Assembly: GCA_051880395.1 (NCBI GenBank)
Contig: JBJENW010000204.1
Location: 1 to 56,271 of the forward strand
Origin: JBJENW01 sp051880395
Lineage (GTDB): Bacteria > Bacillota > Clostridia > Lachnospirales > Lachnospiraceae
Reading direction: 5' to 3'
DNA: 56,271 nucleotides
Shown here: positions 16,475 through 24,062 of the stretch, in pieces
Layout of the letters: each line of letters begins with the position of its first letter
Position numbering within the stretch: position 1 is the stretch's first letter
Position numbers and translations under genes: made by a program
Notes under the pieces: generated by a model
Seen by the model: the letters and a program-made list of their open reading frames with translations, nothing else
Told to the model about the DNA's origin: nothing
Database searches by the model: none

Positions 16475-16852
16475 ATGCCGAGAAAAGCAAAACACCCGTG
16501 CCATCACCCCGGCTGTCCAAAGCTGACAGAAGGAAGGTTCTGTGAGGAACACCAGAAGGAGGAGAACAGGCGTTACGAGAAGTACCAGCGTGACCCGGCT
16601 ACAAGGAGACGCTACGGACGTGCGTGGAAACGCATCCGTGACAGCTATGTTAAGACACACCCCTTCTGTGAGTTGTGCTTCGAGAAGGGAGTGCTAACCG
16701 AGGTGGAAGAGGTACACCATAAGATTCCTTTGTCAGAAGGTGGTACCCATGACAGAGACAACCTTATATCTTTGTGTAAGTCGTGCCATGCAAGGATTCA
16801 TGCAGAGAGAGGTGACCGCTGGCACGGAAGAAAGAGTGATTCTTATGAGTGA
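16475..16852 (+). CDS. phage HNH endonuclease (packaging-associated)
   Basis: The start is ATG 16475, 8 bp after GGGAGG, rather than GTG 16469. The 125-residue protein has a zinc pattern near the N-terminus (CHHPGCPKLTEGRFCEEH). The HNH domain follows: FCELCFEKG, VHHKIPLSEGG and NLISLCKSCHARIHAERG, with two CxxC pairs for structural zinc. HNH proteins beside the terminase are needed with it for cos cleavage in HK97-like phages. The gene is immediately followed by repeats and a GC-rich stem that could be cos. Confidence 0.9.
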   Translation: MPRKAKHPCHHPGCPKLTEGRFCEEHQKEENRRYEKYQRDPATRRRYGRAWKRIRDSYVKTHPFCELCFEKGVLTEVEEVHHKIPLSEGGTHDRDNLISLCKSCHARIHAERGDRWHGRKSDSYE

Positions 16853-16982
16853 TGGTCATGACAGTTATTATAAAACTTTTTCATTTTATTAGGAATGACA
16901 GTCATGACGGTCATTTCTTAAAAGGCTAGGGGCGGTCAAAATCCCTACCACGGGTCCTAAAGGGCAACGGTGCCGCCCCTTC
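16853..16982 (+). other. candidate cos / terminase-binding region
   Basis: GTCATGAC occurs at 16855-16862 and 16901-16908. The second copy is the centre of a larger inverted repeat, AATGAC (16894-16899) and GTCATT (16910-16915). A GC-rich stem follows, AGGGGCGG (16928-16935) with CCGCCCCT (16973-16980), enclosing two GGG/CCC-rich segments. The region is non-coding between HNH and small terminase, where cos normally lies in such phages. The exact nick site cannot be read from sequence alone. Confidence 0.55.
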
Positions 16983-17053
16983 GTGTGGAAAAAAAGCGTT
17001 TTCAAACGGGGTATAACCCCCTGTTGTGAGATTTTATGGAAAGGTGTGAAGAA

Positions 17054-17599
17054 ATGGCGAGAGATGGAACTGCAAGAGGTGGTCCCCGTGCAGGGAGCGG
17101 ACGGAAGTCCAAGGCTCTTACGGAAAAGATGGAAACGGGAAATCCGGGTGGTAGAAAGCTGAAAGTGATGGAACTGCCGGACACCCCGGATTTGAAGGGT
17201 GAGGATGTCCCAGATCCAAAGGACTACCTGAGTGCAAAACAGAAAAACGGAAGCCCCCTTTGTGCAGATGAAGTGTTTAAGGAAACATGGCTCTGGCTGA
17301 AGGAACGGGGATGTGAAAAGCTGGTCAGCACCCAGCTTATCGAGCAGTATGCAATGAGCGTGGCAAGATGGCTGCAGTGTGAGCAGGCAATCTCAGATTA
17401 TGGATTCCTTGCCAAGCATCCGACCACGGGAGCTGCGTGTGCCAGCCCGTATGTGGCTATGTCACAGCAGTATATGAAACAGGTCAACCAGGTGTGGTTT
17501 CAGATATTCCAGATCGTGAAGGAGAACTGTTCAGTGGAATTTCAGGGAACTCCACAGGATGACATGATGGAGAGATTATTAAGGAGCAGGAAAGGATGA
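17054..17599 (+). CDS. terS: terminase small subunit (P27 family)
   Basis: The 181-residue protein has the basic GPRAGSGRKS N-terminus typical of P27-type small terminases. The helical core follows (FKETWLWLKERGCEKLVSTQ, YAMSVARWLQCEQAISDYGF, QQYMKQVNQVWFQIFQIVKE). It recognises packaging sites on concatemeric DNA. ATG 17054 is chosen because AAGGTG lies 8 bp upstream; ATG 17036 has no such site. The large subunit is 6.7 kb away, with methyltransferases and an accessory island between them. Confidence 0.85.
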   Translation: MARDGTARGGPRAGSGRKSKALTEKMETGNPGGRKLKVMELPDTPDLKGEDVPDPKDYLSAKQKNGSPLCADEVFKETWLWLKERGCEKLVSTQLIEQYAMSVARWLQCEQAISDYGFLAKHPTTGAACASPYVAMSQQYMKQVNQVWFQIFQIVKENCSVEFQGTPQDDMMERLLRSRKG

Positions 17600-17772
17600 C
17601 GGTTATGCAGAAATCAGATGAATTAGCAGAGTTTTTGAAAACACTGAACGGGAACAAGAAGAAAATGACACAGCAGGAATACAGAACCATAAAGGGACAG
17701 GCTCTGCATGGGGATGTCATTGCTGCCAGTCGGGGAATGCAGAATCTTTTGAGAAGGAGGGGAAACCGATGA
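17596..17772 (+). CDS. small unknown protein between terS and ParB-methyltransferase
   Basis: This 58-residue frame begins at ATG 17596 (ATGA overlap with the terS stop; ATG 17605 is the alternative start). It ends at TGA 17770-17772, overlapping the next start. It reads KSDELAEFLKTLNGNKKKMT then QQEYRTIKGQALHGDVIAA, ending in a basic RGMQNLLRRRGNR tail. Both boundaries are translationally coupled and the frame is open throughout, so it is probably real. The helical, basic tail suggests DNA or terminase contact, but this is a guess. Confidence 0.65.
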   Translation: MTVMQKSDELAEFLKTLNGNKKKMTQQEYRTIKGQALHGDVIAASRGMQNLLRRRGNR

Positions 17773-19049
17773 GCAGACATACAACGGAAATGAAGATGGT
17801 ATCGACTGCAAAACTGATACCCTATGTAAATAATGCAAGAACCCACTCGCAGGAGCAGGTCAATAAACTCCGTGGCAGCTTGCGTGAGTTCGGATTTATC
17901 AATCCCGTTATTATTGATGCAGATTATAATGTCATAGCCGGACACGGCAGACTGATGGCAGCAAAGGAAGAGGGGATTGAGGAAGTACCGTGTGTGCTTG
18001 TGGACTATCTGACAGAGGCACAGAAGAAAGCCTACATCCTTGCAGATAACCGATATGCACAGGATGCGGGATGGGATGAGGAACTGTTAAGACTTGAGAT
18101 TGAGTCGCTGGAAGGGATGGACTTTGATGTATCCCTTACGGGATTTGATGATCAGGAGATTGCAGATTTACTTGCCGGGGATGCGGATGATGCAAAAGAG
18201 GATGATTTCGATGTGGAAGAGGAACTGCAAAAGCCGTGTTTTTCCAAGCCGGGTGACATCTGGCACATTGGAAAGCACAGGGTTATCTGCGGTGATTCCA
18301 CTCTGCCGGAAACCTACGAAAAGCTGATGGATGGAAAGAAGGCAAACCTTGTCTGCACCGACCCGCCATACTTTGTGGCACTTGAGAATGCATCGGGTAA
18401 GATTGCAAATGATGACCTTGATGACAAGCAGGGATACGAGTTCCTTATGAAGGCATTTACGAACTTTAAGGACAGCATGGCAAATGATGCATCCATCTAT
18501 GTGTTCTATGCCACGATGAAAGCCCGTGTATTTTATGATGCCTATGAGGATGCAGGTTTCAAGGTTGGGGCAGGACTGATATGGAAAAAGCCAAGAGCTC
18601 CCCTTATGCGTACTGACTGGAAGTTCAACATGGAGCCAATCATCTGGGGATGGAAAAAAGACGGAAAGCATAAGTGGTATGGTGACCAGAAACAGAAATC
18701 CGTATTTGAATTTGACGGCATTAAAAATTCAAAAGAAGATGGTTTCGGACACCCATCAAGTAAGCCTGTGCCACTGATTGCCTATCTGATAAAACAGTGT
18801 ACCCAGGCAAACAGTATTGTGCTTGACGGATTTCTTGGTTCTGCATCCACACTTATGGCGTGTGAGCAGATGGACAGAATCTGTTATGGTGTGGAACTGG
18901 AGCCAAAGTTTGTGGATGTTGCCGTAAACAGATACATCGAATTCAGAAATGGTGACAGCACGGATGTGTATGTCATGCGAGAAGGAGAGAAAATCAGCTA
19001 CGAAGATGCTGTGAAAGGACTGGAGGATGCTGATGGAACAACAGAATAA
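17769..19049 (+). CDS. ParB-like nuclease domain plus N4/N6 DNA methyltransferase
   Basis: The 426-residue protein joins two domains. Residues 10-110 are ParB/Srx-like (NNARTHSQEQVNKL, NPVIIDADYNVIAGHGRLMA). Residues 150-400 are a beta-class amino-methyltransferase in the order motif IV CTDPPYF then motif I-region VLDGFLGSASTLMACEQ with GVELEPKFVDVA. It modifies A or C at the exocyclic amino group. Such ParB-MTases are common between terminase genes in Firmicutes phages, where they may protect phage DNA from host restriction or mark it for packaging. It overlaps the neighbours at both ends. Confidence 0.9.
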   Translation: MSRHTTEMKMVSTAKLIPYVNNARTHSQEQVNKLRGSLREFGFINPVIIDADYNVIAGHGRLMAAKEEGIEEVPCVLVDYLTEAQKKAYILADNRYAQDAGWDEELLRLEIESLEGMDFDVSLTGFDDQEIADLLAGDADDAKEDDFDVEEELQKPCFSKPGDIWHIGKHRVICGDSTLPETYEKLMDGKKANLVCTDPPYFVALENASGKIANDDLDDKQGYEFLMKAFTNFKDSMANDASIYVFYATMKARVFYDAYEDAGFKVGAGLIWKKPRAPLMRTDWKFNMEPIIWGWKKDGKHKWYGDQKQKSVFEFDGIKNSKEDGFGHPSSKPVPLIAYLIKQCTQANSIVLDGFLGSASTLMACEQMDRICYGVELEPKFVDVAVNRYIEFRNGDSTDVYVMREGEKISYEDAVKGLEDADGTTE

Positions 19050-20916
19050 TTTTTCACTGACCCTCGGCAGCCTCTTTGACGGTTCCGGGGGTTTTCCATT
19101 GGGTGGATTGCTTGCAGGAATTACACCTATATGGGCATCGGAGATTGAGCCGTTTCCCGTAAGGGTTACAACGGTTCGGTTTCCAGATATGAAACATTAT
19201 GGAGATATTGCCACATTAAAAGGTTCTGAACTGGAGCCTGTGGACATCATCACCTTTGGAAGCCCCTGTCAGGACATGAGTGTTGCCGGGAAGAGGAGTG
19301 GTCTTGACGGCAGCCGTTCCAGTCTTTTTTATGAGGCCGTCAGAATTATAAGAGAAATGAGGGAAGCAACACATGGAAAATATCCAAGATACATCGTCTG
19401 GGAAAATGTCCCCGGCGCCTTCTCATCAAACAAAGGAGAAGATTTCAGGGCAGTCCTCACGGAGGTCTGCAAAATCAAAGACGAACAGGTGTCAGTACCT
19501 AAACCTTCAAAGTGGGAGAATGCAGGACGCATCATGGGAGACGGTTACTCAGTCGCATGGAGACTCCTCGATGCTCAGTATTGGGGCGTACCCCAGAGAA
19601 GACAACGAATCTACCTTGTCGCAGATTTTGATGGAGGGAGTGCCGGAAAAATATTATTTGAGTCAGAAGGCCTGTCTGGGTATTCTGCGGAGAGCTTCCA
19701 GTCGTGGCAAGGTACTGCCTGGCGTACTTCAGAAAGCATTGGAGAAACAGGCAACACTGACAGCTTAATGTTTGAAAACCACTCACAGGACAGCAGATAT
19801 ACGGGACCACTTGATGTGTCACAGACCATTCTTTCTACATTTGGTACAGGTGGAAACAACCAGCCATTTGTGGTACAGCCACCAAAGACCTATGATGTGA
19901 GGTTCACATCAGAGGGTACGAGGAATGCGAGACAGAATGTGTATGAAACAGATACTTCACGCACCATAGACACAGGCGGTAATTCCCCGGATTCCAACCA
20001 GGGCGGTGTTGCCGTTGTGCAGCCGAGAGCATTTGGTGTATGCAGTAAAAACAGCAACAGCATGAAATCAGATAATCCAAACAGCGGTTTTTATGAGGCT
20101 GATACTTCAAGATGTCTTGATGCCAATGGTGGGAATCCCGCCTGCAATCAGGGCGGCATTGCTGTGATTGAAGGAAACGGCAGCCGACCATCCCACAGGG
20201 GAGACGGTTATAAGGAATCTGACATCATGTACACATTAAATGCAACAGAGCAACACGCTGTTGCGTTTGCCGAAGTTCATGCAACCTTATCTGCAAATGA
20301 TGGTCCCAAGGGACCGTCCAGTCAGATGATGAAGAACCCGGAAGAAAACTTCGTGGGTGAACCTTCATACGGCATTGGCAGACCAGCCATGAACCAGGGA
20401 TACAATGCAAAGTTCAGCTTTCAGATAGAAGAAGAGGTTGAGCCGACCCTTGTGGCTGCGGGGGCAAGCGGAGTGGCACATCCTGTTTTCAGTTCTTCCA
20501 AGGCATCTTTCTTTACCGCTGCCGAAGAGGAACTTGCAAATACCCTTGTGGCTACCGATTATAAGGATCCGCCGATTGTGAATGATGAAGTGGAAACGGA
20601 TTATATTGTCCGAAGGCTGACACCGACCGAGTGTGCAAGACTGCAGGGATTCCCGGACTGGTGGTGTGATGACCTTGGTATTGCAGAGCCTGCTGAGGAT
20701 GATATTGCCAGGTGGAGAGAGGTCTTTGAAATTCATGCGAAAGCAATCGGAAAGACCACAAAACCAAAGTCAGATACACAGATTCGGAAATGGTTACAGA
20801 ACCCACAGAGCGATTCGGCAGAATACAAAATGTGGGGGAACGGAGTGGCACTTCCGAATGTTTATTTTGTGCTTTCGGGCATTATGTATTATGCACAATT
20901 AAGTGCCGGAAAGTAA
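19033..20916 (+). CDS. phage C5-cytosine DNA methyltransferase with repetitive target-recognition region
   Basis: The 627-residue protein has canonical motif order: I SLFDGSGGFPLGG, catalytic IV FGSPCQDMSVAG, VI WENVPG, VIII PQRRQRIYLVADF, IX TPTECARLQGFPDWW, X WGNGVALPN. Between VIII and IX lies an unusually long (about 300 residues) region. It contains repeated units such as DTSRTIDTGGNSP and DTSRCLDANGGNP, each followed by NQGG. ATG 19033 follows GGAGG by 6 bp; the gene overlaps the previous one. It probably protects phage DNA; the repeats may form a solenoid that reads one or several targets. Confidence 0.9.
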   Translation: MEQQNNFSLTLGSLFDGSGGFPLGGLLAGITPIWASEIEPFPVRVTTVRFPDMKHYGDIATLKGSELEPVDIITFGSPCQDMSVAGKRSGLDGSRSSLFYEAVRIIREMREATHGKYPRYIVWENVPGAFSSNKGEDFRAVLTEVCKIKDEQVSVPKPSKWENAGRIMGDGYSVAWRLLDAQYWGVPQRRQRIYLVADFDGGSAGKILFESEGLSGYSAESFQSWQGTAWRTSESIGETGNTDSLMFENHSQDSRYTGPLDVSQTILSTFGTGGNNQPFVVQPPKTYDVRFTSEGTRNARQNVYETDTSRTIDTGGNSPDSNQGGVAVVQPRAFGVCSKNSNSMKSDNPNSGFYEADTSRCLDANGGNPACNQGGIAVIEGNGSRPSHRGDGYKESDIMYTLNATEQHAVAFAEVHATLSANDGPKGPSSQMMKNPEENFVGEPSYGIGRPAMNQGYNAKFSFQIEEEVEPTLVAAGASGVAHPVFSSSKASFFTAAEEELANTLVATDYKDPPIVNDEVETDYIVRRLTPTECARLQGFPDWWCDDLGIAEPAEDDIARWREVFEIHAKAIGKTTKPKSDTQIRKWLQNPQSDSAEYKMWGNGVALPNVYFVLSGIMYYAQLSAGK

Positions 20917-20951
20917 GGAGTGTATTCTACACCTGCAGATGCACATAATCG

Positions 20952-20980
20952 TTGCTATTTCCGGGGGTTAGAGTGATATA
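20952..20980 (+). promoter_or_regulatory. island promoter, copy 1
   Basis: TTGCTA (20952-20957), 17-bp spacer and GATATA (20975-20980). The word TAGAGTGATATAT is shared with two further promoters at 22187 and 24001. It drives the gene at 21012. Confidence 0.7.
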
Positions 20981-21011
20981 TGTAGTACACCAAAAAAAGG
21001 AGGTAGCAACG

Positions 21012-21728
21012 ATGCAAATTAAGTATGAAGTGAAAGGAAAAGAGAGAAAGGCATTTGTAAATGCATTGGCAGAAATCATGGAATGTCCGGCGGTTTATAA
21101 GGGAGTTCCGACCTGCAATTATGAGGTGGATTATTTTACAATCGACCGGGAAGGCACATTGATTTTTGATGACATGGCAGACAGTGAAGAAATAGAGATG
21201 GTTCTGGAAAAACTGCTGGAAAAAGGGTACAAAGCTACAGCATCAGAATATGATGAGCCACAGCCGGATATCGAAATGGAAGAGCCGGTTGAGGATTGCC
21301 CTCCGGCATATGGAACACCAAAGTCGATGGGGCTTACCGTTACCATTCCGCTTGAAAAAGTAAATGTCGGAAACCTTACAAGCCTTCTGAATGCAAAGGG
21401 TGACCTAATCCGAAAGGCACTGGGGATTGAGGACTTAAGATATACGATTGATGAGGAGAACATTTCCTTTCCTTGGTTTAATGAGGTCAAGCCGGATGAG
21501 GCACTTACATACACCAAGTTCATTTCTGCAATCTGCGAAATGACGGTAAAGCAGAAGAGAATCACGGCAAAGCCAAAGACAAACGAGAATGAGAAATACA
21601 CCTTCCGATGCTTTTTACTCCGCCTTGGATTTATCGGGGATGAGTTCAAGGCAGACAGAAAACTGCTGCTTTCCAGACTGGACGGTTCATCTGCATTCAG
21701 GAACGGACAGAAGGGAGGTGAGCAGTAA
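21012..21728 (+). CDS. unknown phage protein sharing a C-terminal domain with the amidoligase
   Basis: The start is ATG 21012 behind AAGGAGG; 238 residues. Residues 1-80 (MQIKYEVKGKERKAFVNALA) form a small alpha/beta domain, and 80-100 are acidic. Residues 105-165 contain GLTVTIPLEKVNVGNLTSLL. The last 50 residues, from NENEKYTFRCFLLRLGFIGD to AFRNGQKG, match the end of the amidoligase (NENPKYAMRTWLLRLGFIGN to AFRNGRA). Proteins like this are often annotated only as virulence-related. The shared tail suggests partnership or a common docking site with the amidoligase two genes downstream. It has its own promoter and overlaps the next gene by 1 bp. Confidence 0.65.
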   Translation: MQIKYEVKGKERKAFVNALAEIMECPAVYKGVPTCNYEVDYFTIDREGTLIFDDMADSEEIEMVLEKLLEKGYKATASEYDEPQPDIEMEEPVEDCPPAYGTPKSMGLTVTIPLEKVNVGNLTSLLNAKGDLIRKALGIEDLRYTIDEENISFPWFNEVKPDEALTYTKFISAICEMTVKQKRITAKPKTNENEKYTFRCFLLRLGFIGDEFKADRKLLLSRLDGSSAFRNGQKGGEQ

Positions 21729-22117
21729 TGTTTTTCCCACCGAGAGAAATTGTTGAGAAAATCAAAAAAGAATATCCAGTAGGAACAAGGGTAGAACTGG
21801 TGCGAATGGATGACATTCAAGCACCACCTATTGGAACCAAGGGAACGGTAAGAGGTGTCGATGATACGGCATCCATTATGGTTCGATGGGATAACGGCAG
21901 TGGACTGAATGTTGTGTATGGGGAGGATTCCTGCAGAAAACTGAAAACGGTAAAGACCATCTGCTACGGGGAAGAAAAGGTGTGGGACGGCCGGGAAGAG
22001 GCTATGGACTTTTTCTTCCAAGGAATGATGGCATCTGAGGGAAGTGAACAGCAGAGATACACCAATATTTACCTTAAACTCCAGCTTGGAATGGAAGTAT
22101 GCAGTGATGAAGATTAG
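21728..22117 (+). CDS. DUF4314 protein
   Basis: The 129-residue protein has the DUF4314 core: GTRVELVRMDDIQAPPIGTK, GTVRGVDDTASIMVRWDNGS and LNVVYGEDSCRKL. This is an SH3-like beta barrel of unknown function, common in Clostridia phages. Its start overlaps the previous stop (TAATG), so the two are co-translated. It recurs beside amidoligase genes in this type of phage, to my knowledge, but no reaction is established. Confidence 0.75.
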   Translation: MFFPPREIVEKIKKEYPVGTRVELVRMDDIQAPPIGTKGTVRGVDDTASIMVRWDNGSGLNVVYGEDSCRKLKTVKTICYGEEKVWDGREEAMDFFFQGMMASEGSEQQRYTNIYLKLQLGMEVCSDED

Positions 22118-22119
22118 AC

Positions 22120-22144
22120 TGTAAAATACACAGTTTTTCATGGG
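22120..22144 (+). terminator. weak hairpin before island promoter 2
   Basis: ACTGT and ACAGT pair around a seven-base A-rich loop, followed by TTTTTC. It is short (5 bp), so only a weak terminator. It separates the DUF4314 transcript from the next promoter. Confidence 0.4.
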
Positions 22145-22186
22145 GTTCACAGGCAATATTTGTGTACATTATGGTGCAGGTATTGC

Positions 22187-22215
22187 TTGATAATGTGTGT
22201 CTTTAGAGTGATATA
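22187..22215 (+). promoter_or_regulatory. island promoter, copy 2
   Basis: TTGATA (22187-22192), 17-bp spacer and GATATA (22210-22215), with the shared word TTAGAGTGATATATAGTAC. It drives the amidoligase gene. Confidence 0.7.
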
Positions 22216-22257
22216 TAGTACTACCGAAAGGGAAAACAACCACACGGAGGTACGGAA

Positions 22258-23202
22258 ATGAACGAAAAAATCACAAGACAGATTGAAGAAATGAAAAAAC
22301 AGACCCTTGGAGTTGAGGTCGAGATGAATAATATAACAAGGGACAGGGCAGCAAAGATTGCCGCCACCATGTTTGGAACTGGCAGATACCAGAATACGTC
22401 GAGCCGGAACGGATACTGCACATGGTCAGCGTGGGATACGCAGGGCAGGGAATGGAAATTCCAAAAGGATGTCAGCATTTCTGGACCAGACAGTGAAAAA
22501 TGTGAGCTGGTAACCCCAATCCTTACCTACGGGGACATTGAACTCCTGCAGGAACTGATAAGGCTTTTAAGACACGCAGGTGCAAAGAGCGATTCCACAA
22601 GGGGATGCGGGGTACACATTCACATCGGAGCCAAGGGGCATACACCACAGACTTTAAGAAATCTTGCAAACATTATGGCGAGCCACGAAAGCCTTTTAGC
22701 AGATGCCCTTGCCCTCGACCGATACAGAATGAACCGATACTGCCGGACGGTTGACCCACAGTTTTTGGAGCAGCTCAATAAGAAAAAACCAAAGACCATG
22801 TCAGCACTTGCAGACATCTGGTACAAAAGTCAGAATGCAAGCTACGGCAGAGACCACCATTACAATGACAGCCGATACCATATGCTTAACCTTCATGCCA
22901 CTTTTACCAAGGGAACGGTTGAGTTTCGGCTTTTCCAATTTGATGCCCCGGCTGATGGTAAGAAAAACGGACTTCACGCAGGACAGCTTAAAAGTTACAT
23001 TCAGCTTTGCCTTGCACTCAGCCAGATGGCAAAGGAAGTAAGAACTGCAAGTCCAAAGCCACAGCAGAATGAAAATCCAAAATATGCAATGAGGACCTGG
23101 CTTCTCCGGCTTGGATTCATCGGGAATGAGTTCAAAACAGCAAGGGATTTACTTACCAGAAGGCTTGCCGGGGACACGGCTTTTAGAAACGGAAGGGCAT
23201 AG
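22258..23202 (+). CDS. phage amidoligase-family enzyme
   Basis: The 314-residue protein fits the amidoligase_2 family (COOH-NH2 ligase superfamily, ATP-grasp related). QTLGVEVEMNNITR is the first conserved strand, EWKFQKDVSISG and CELVTPILTYGDIELLQELI follow, then GCGVHIHIGAKGHTPQTLRN and the late GTVEFRLFQF strand. Such enzymes form amide bonds, for example attaching amino acids or peptides to side chains. The last 50 residues form a domain shared with the 21012 protein. It is followed by a long RNA hairpin and a gamma-glutamylcyclotransferase, a known neighbour of amidoligases. Target and tag are unknown; cell wall or host-protein tagging are both possible. Confidence 0.8.
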   Translation: MNEKITRQIEEMKKQTLGVEVEMNNITRDRAAKIAATMFGTGRYQNTSSRNGYCTWSAWDTQGREWKFQKDVSISGPDSEKCELVTPILTYGDIELLQELIRLLRHAGAKSDSTRGCGVHIHIGAKGHTPQTLRNLANIMASHESLLADALALDRYRMNRYCRTVDPQFLEQLNKKKPKTMSALADIWYKSQNASYGRDHHYNDSRYHMLNLHATFTKGTVEFRLFQFDAPADGKKNGLHAGQLKSYIQLCLALSQMAKEVRTASPKPQQNENPKYAMRTWLLRLGFIGNEFKTARDLLTRRLAGDTAFRNGRA

Positions 23203-23256
23203 CCTTCTGCTACCTTAAACATCTGACCGCATGGGCGGTCTTAAGGTGGTAGAAGG
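23203..23256 (+). ncRNA. long stem-loop between amidoligase and cyclotransferase genes
   Basis: Bases 23203-23218 pair with 23241-23256 over 16 bp with two G-U pairs. A six-base bulge (23219-23224) is followed by a second stem GACCGC/GCGGTC (23225-23230, 23235-23240) with loop ATGG. It begins immediately after the amidoligase stop codon and has no T-tract, so it is not a standard terminator. Likely roles are RNase III processing, mRNA stabilisation or control of the downstream start. Confidence 0.65.
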
Positions 23257-23286
23257 GTATTTCCTTCAGAAAGGATGGCGAGCATT

Positions 23287-23760
23287 ATGCAGAAACGATA
23301 CTATATTGCCTATGGCAGCAATCTAAACATCAGCCAGATGAGAATGCGATGCCCTCATGCAAGGGTAATCGGAACTTCGGTAATCCCGGATTATGAGCTT
23401 CTTTTTAAGGGGAGCAGGACAGGGTCATACCTTACCATTGAGCCAAAGGAAGGGTCAAGTGTACCCGTTGCCGTGTGGGAAACCACGGATGACGATGAGG
23501 CAAGACTTGACAGGTACGAAGGTTTTCCAGCCTTTTATTACAAGGCGGAAATGACACTCCCCATTAAGGGAATCCGAACGGGCAAGATAAGGGAACGAAA
23601 GGTTTATGTGTATATCATGCACGAGGACAGACCGATAGGACTTCCAACCTGCCGATATGTTTCCACCTGCCTTGAGGGATACCGTAACTTCGGATTTGAC
23701 GAGGATATTTTGTATAAGGCTATCGAGGATAGCAGAAGGAGATGCCATGAAGAAGAATAA
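23287..23760 (+). CDS. gamma-glutamylcyclotransferase/AIG2-like protein
   Basis: The 157-residue protein has the GGCT-like fold: YYIAYGSNLNISQMRMRCP with the YGSN substrate loop, LLFKGSRTGSYLTIEP, and VAVWETTDDDEARLDRYEGF, whose Asp/Glu region holds the catalytic acid. Family members release 5-oxoproline from gamma-glutamyl-amines. In an amidoligase neighbourhood, such an enzyme would be expected to remove or recycle gamma-glutamyl links. ATG 23287 is preferred to ATG 23275 because the only purine-rich site (GAAAGG) touches the latter. It overlaps the zinc-ribbon gene by 14 bp. Confidence 0.8.
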   Translation: MQKRYYIAYGSNLNISQMRMRCPHARVIGTSVIPDYELLFKGSRTGSYLTIEPKEGSSVPVAVWETTDDDEARLDRYEGFPAFYYKAEMTLPIKGIRTGKIRERKVYVYIMHEDRPIGLPTCRYVSTCLEGYRNFGFDEDILYKAIEDSRRRCHEEE

Positions 23761-23950
23761 TCAAATGAAACAAAGGATATGCCCACGCTGTGGCAGTAGT
23801 TACCGTACTGCTCCGGCTTTATCAAGGGCAGACAATAAAACCTTCATCTGCCCCGACTGTGGTACACGGGAGGCATTGGAGAGCATGGGAGTGGAGCTTT
23901 CCGAACAGGAAAAAATACTGGAATCCATCCATAGCTGCCACTGTGAATAA
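23747..23950 (+). CDS. small zinc-ribbon protein
   Basis: This 67-residue protein has RICPRCGSSYRT and FICPDCGTREA, two CxxC pairs of a zinc ribbon, followed by an acidic helix (GVELSEQEKILESI) and a CHC tail. It has an AAGGAG site 5 bp upstream and overlaps the cyclotransferase gene. Similar small zinc ribbons occur widely in phage operons. No function is assigned; nucleic-acid or protein contact is likely. Confidence 0.7.
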   Translation: MKKNNQMKQRICPRCGSSYRTAPALSRADNKTFICPDCGTREALESMGVELSEQEKILESIHSCHCE

Positions 23951-24000
23951 CTACACAATTTCACTTACACATCTTTGTGCAGAATATGCCCGGATAGTTG

Positions 24001-24029
24001 TTGCTATTATGTGTGTTCAGAGTGATATA
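24001..24029 (+). promoter_or_regulatory. island promoter, copy 3
   Basis: TTGCTA (24001-24006), 17-bp spacer and GATATA (24024-24029), with AGAGTGATATATAGTAC as in copy 2. It drives the small gene at 24063. Confidence 0.7.
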
Positions 24030-24062
24030 TAGTACAACGAAAAAACAAGGAGGGCAACAGCC

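Noticed and set aside
21131..22156. 341-residue minus-strand reading frame
   Set aside because: It spans two well-supported plus-strand genes and has a Ser/Phe/Pro-rich shadow composition with no ribosome binding site.
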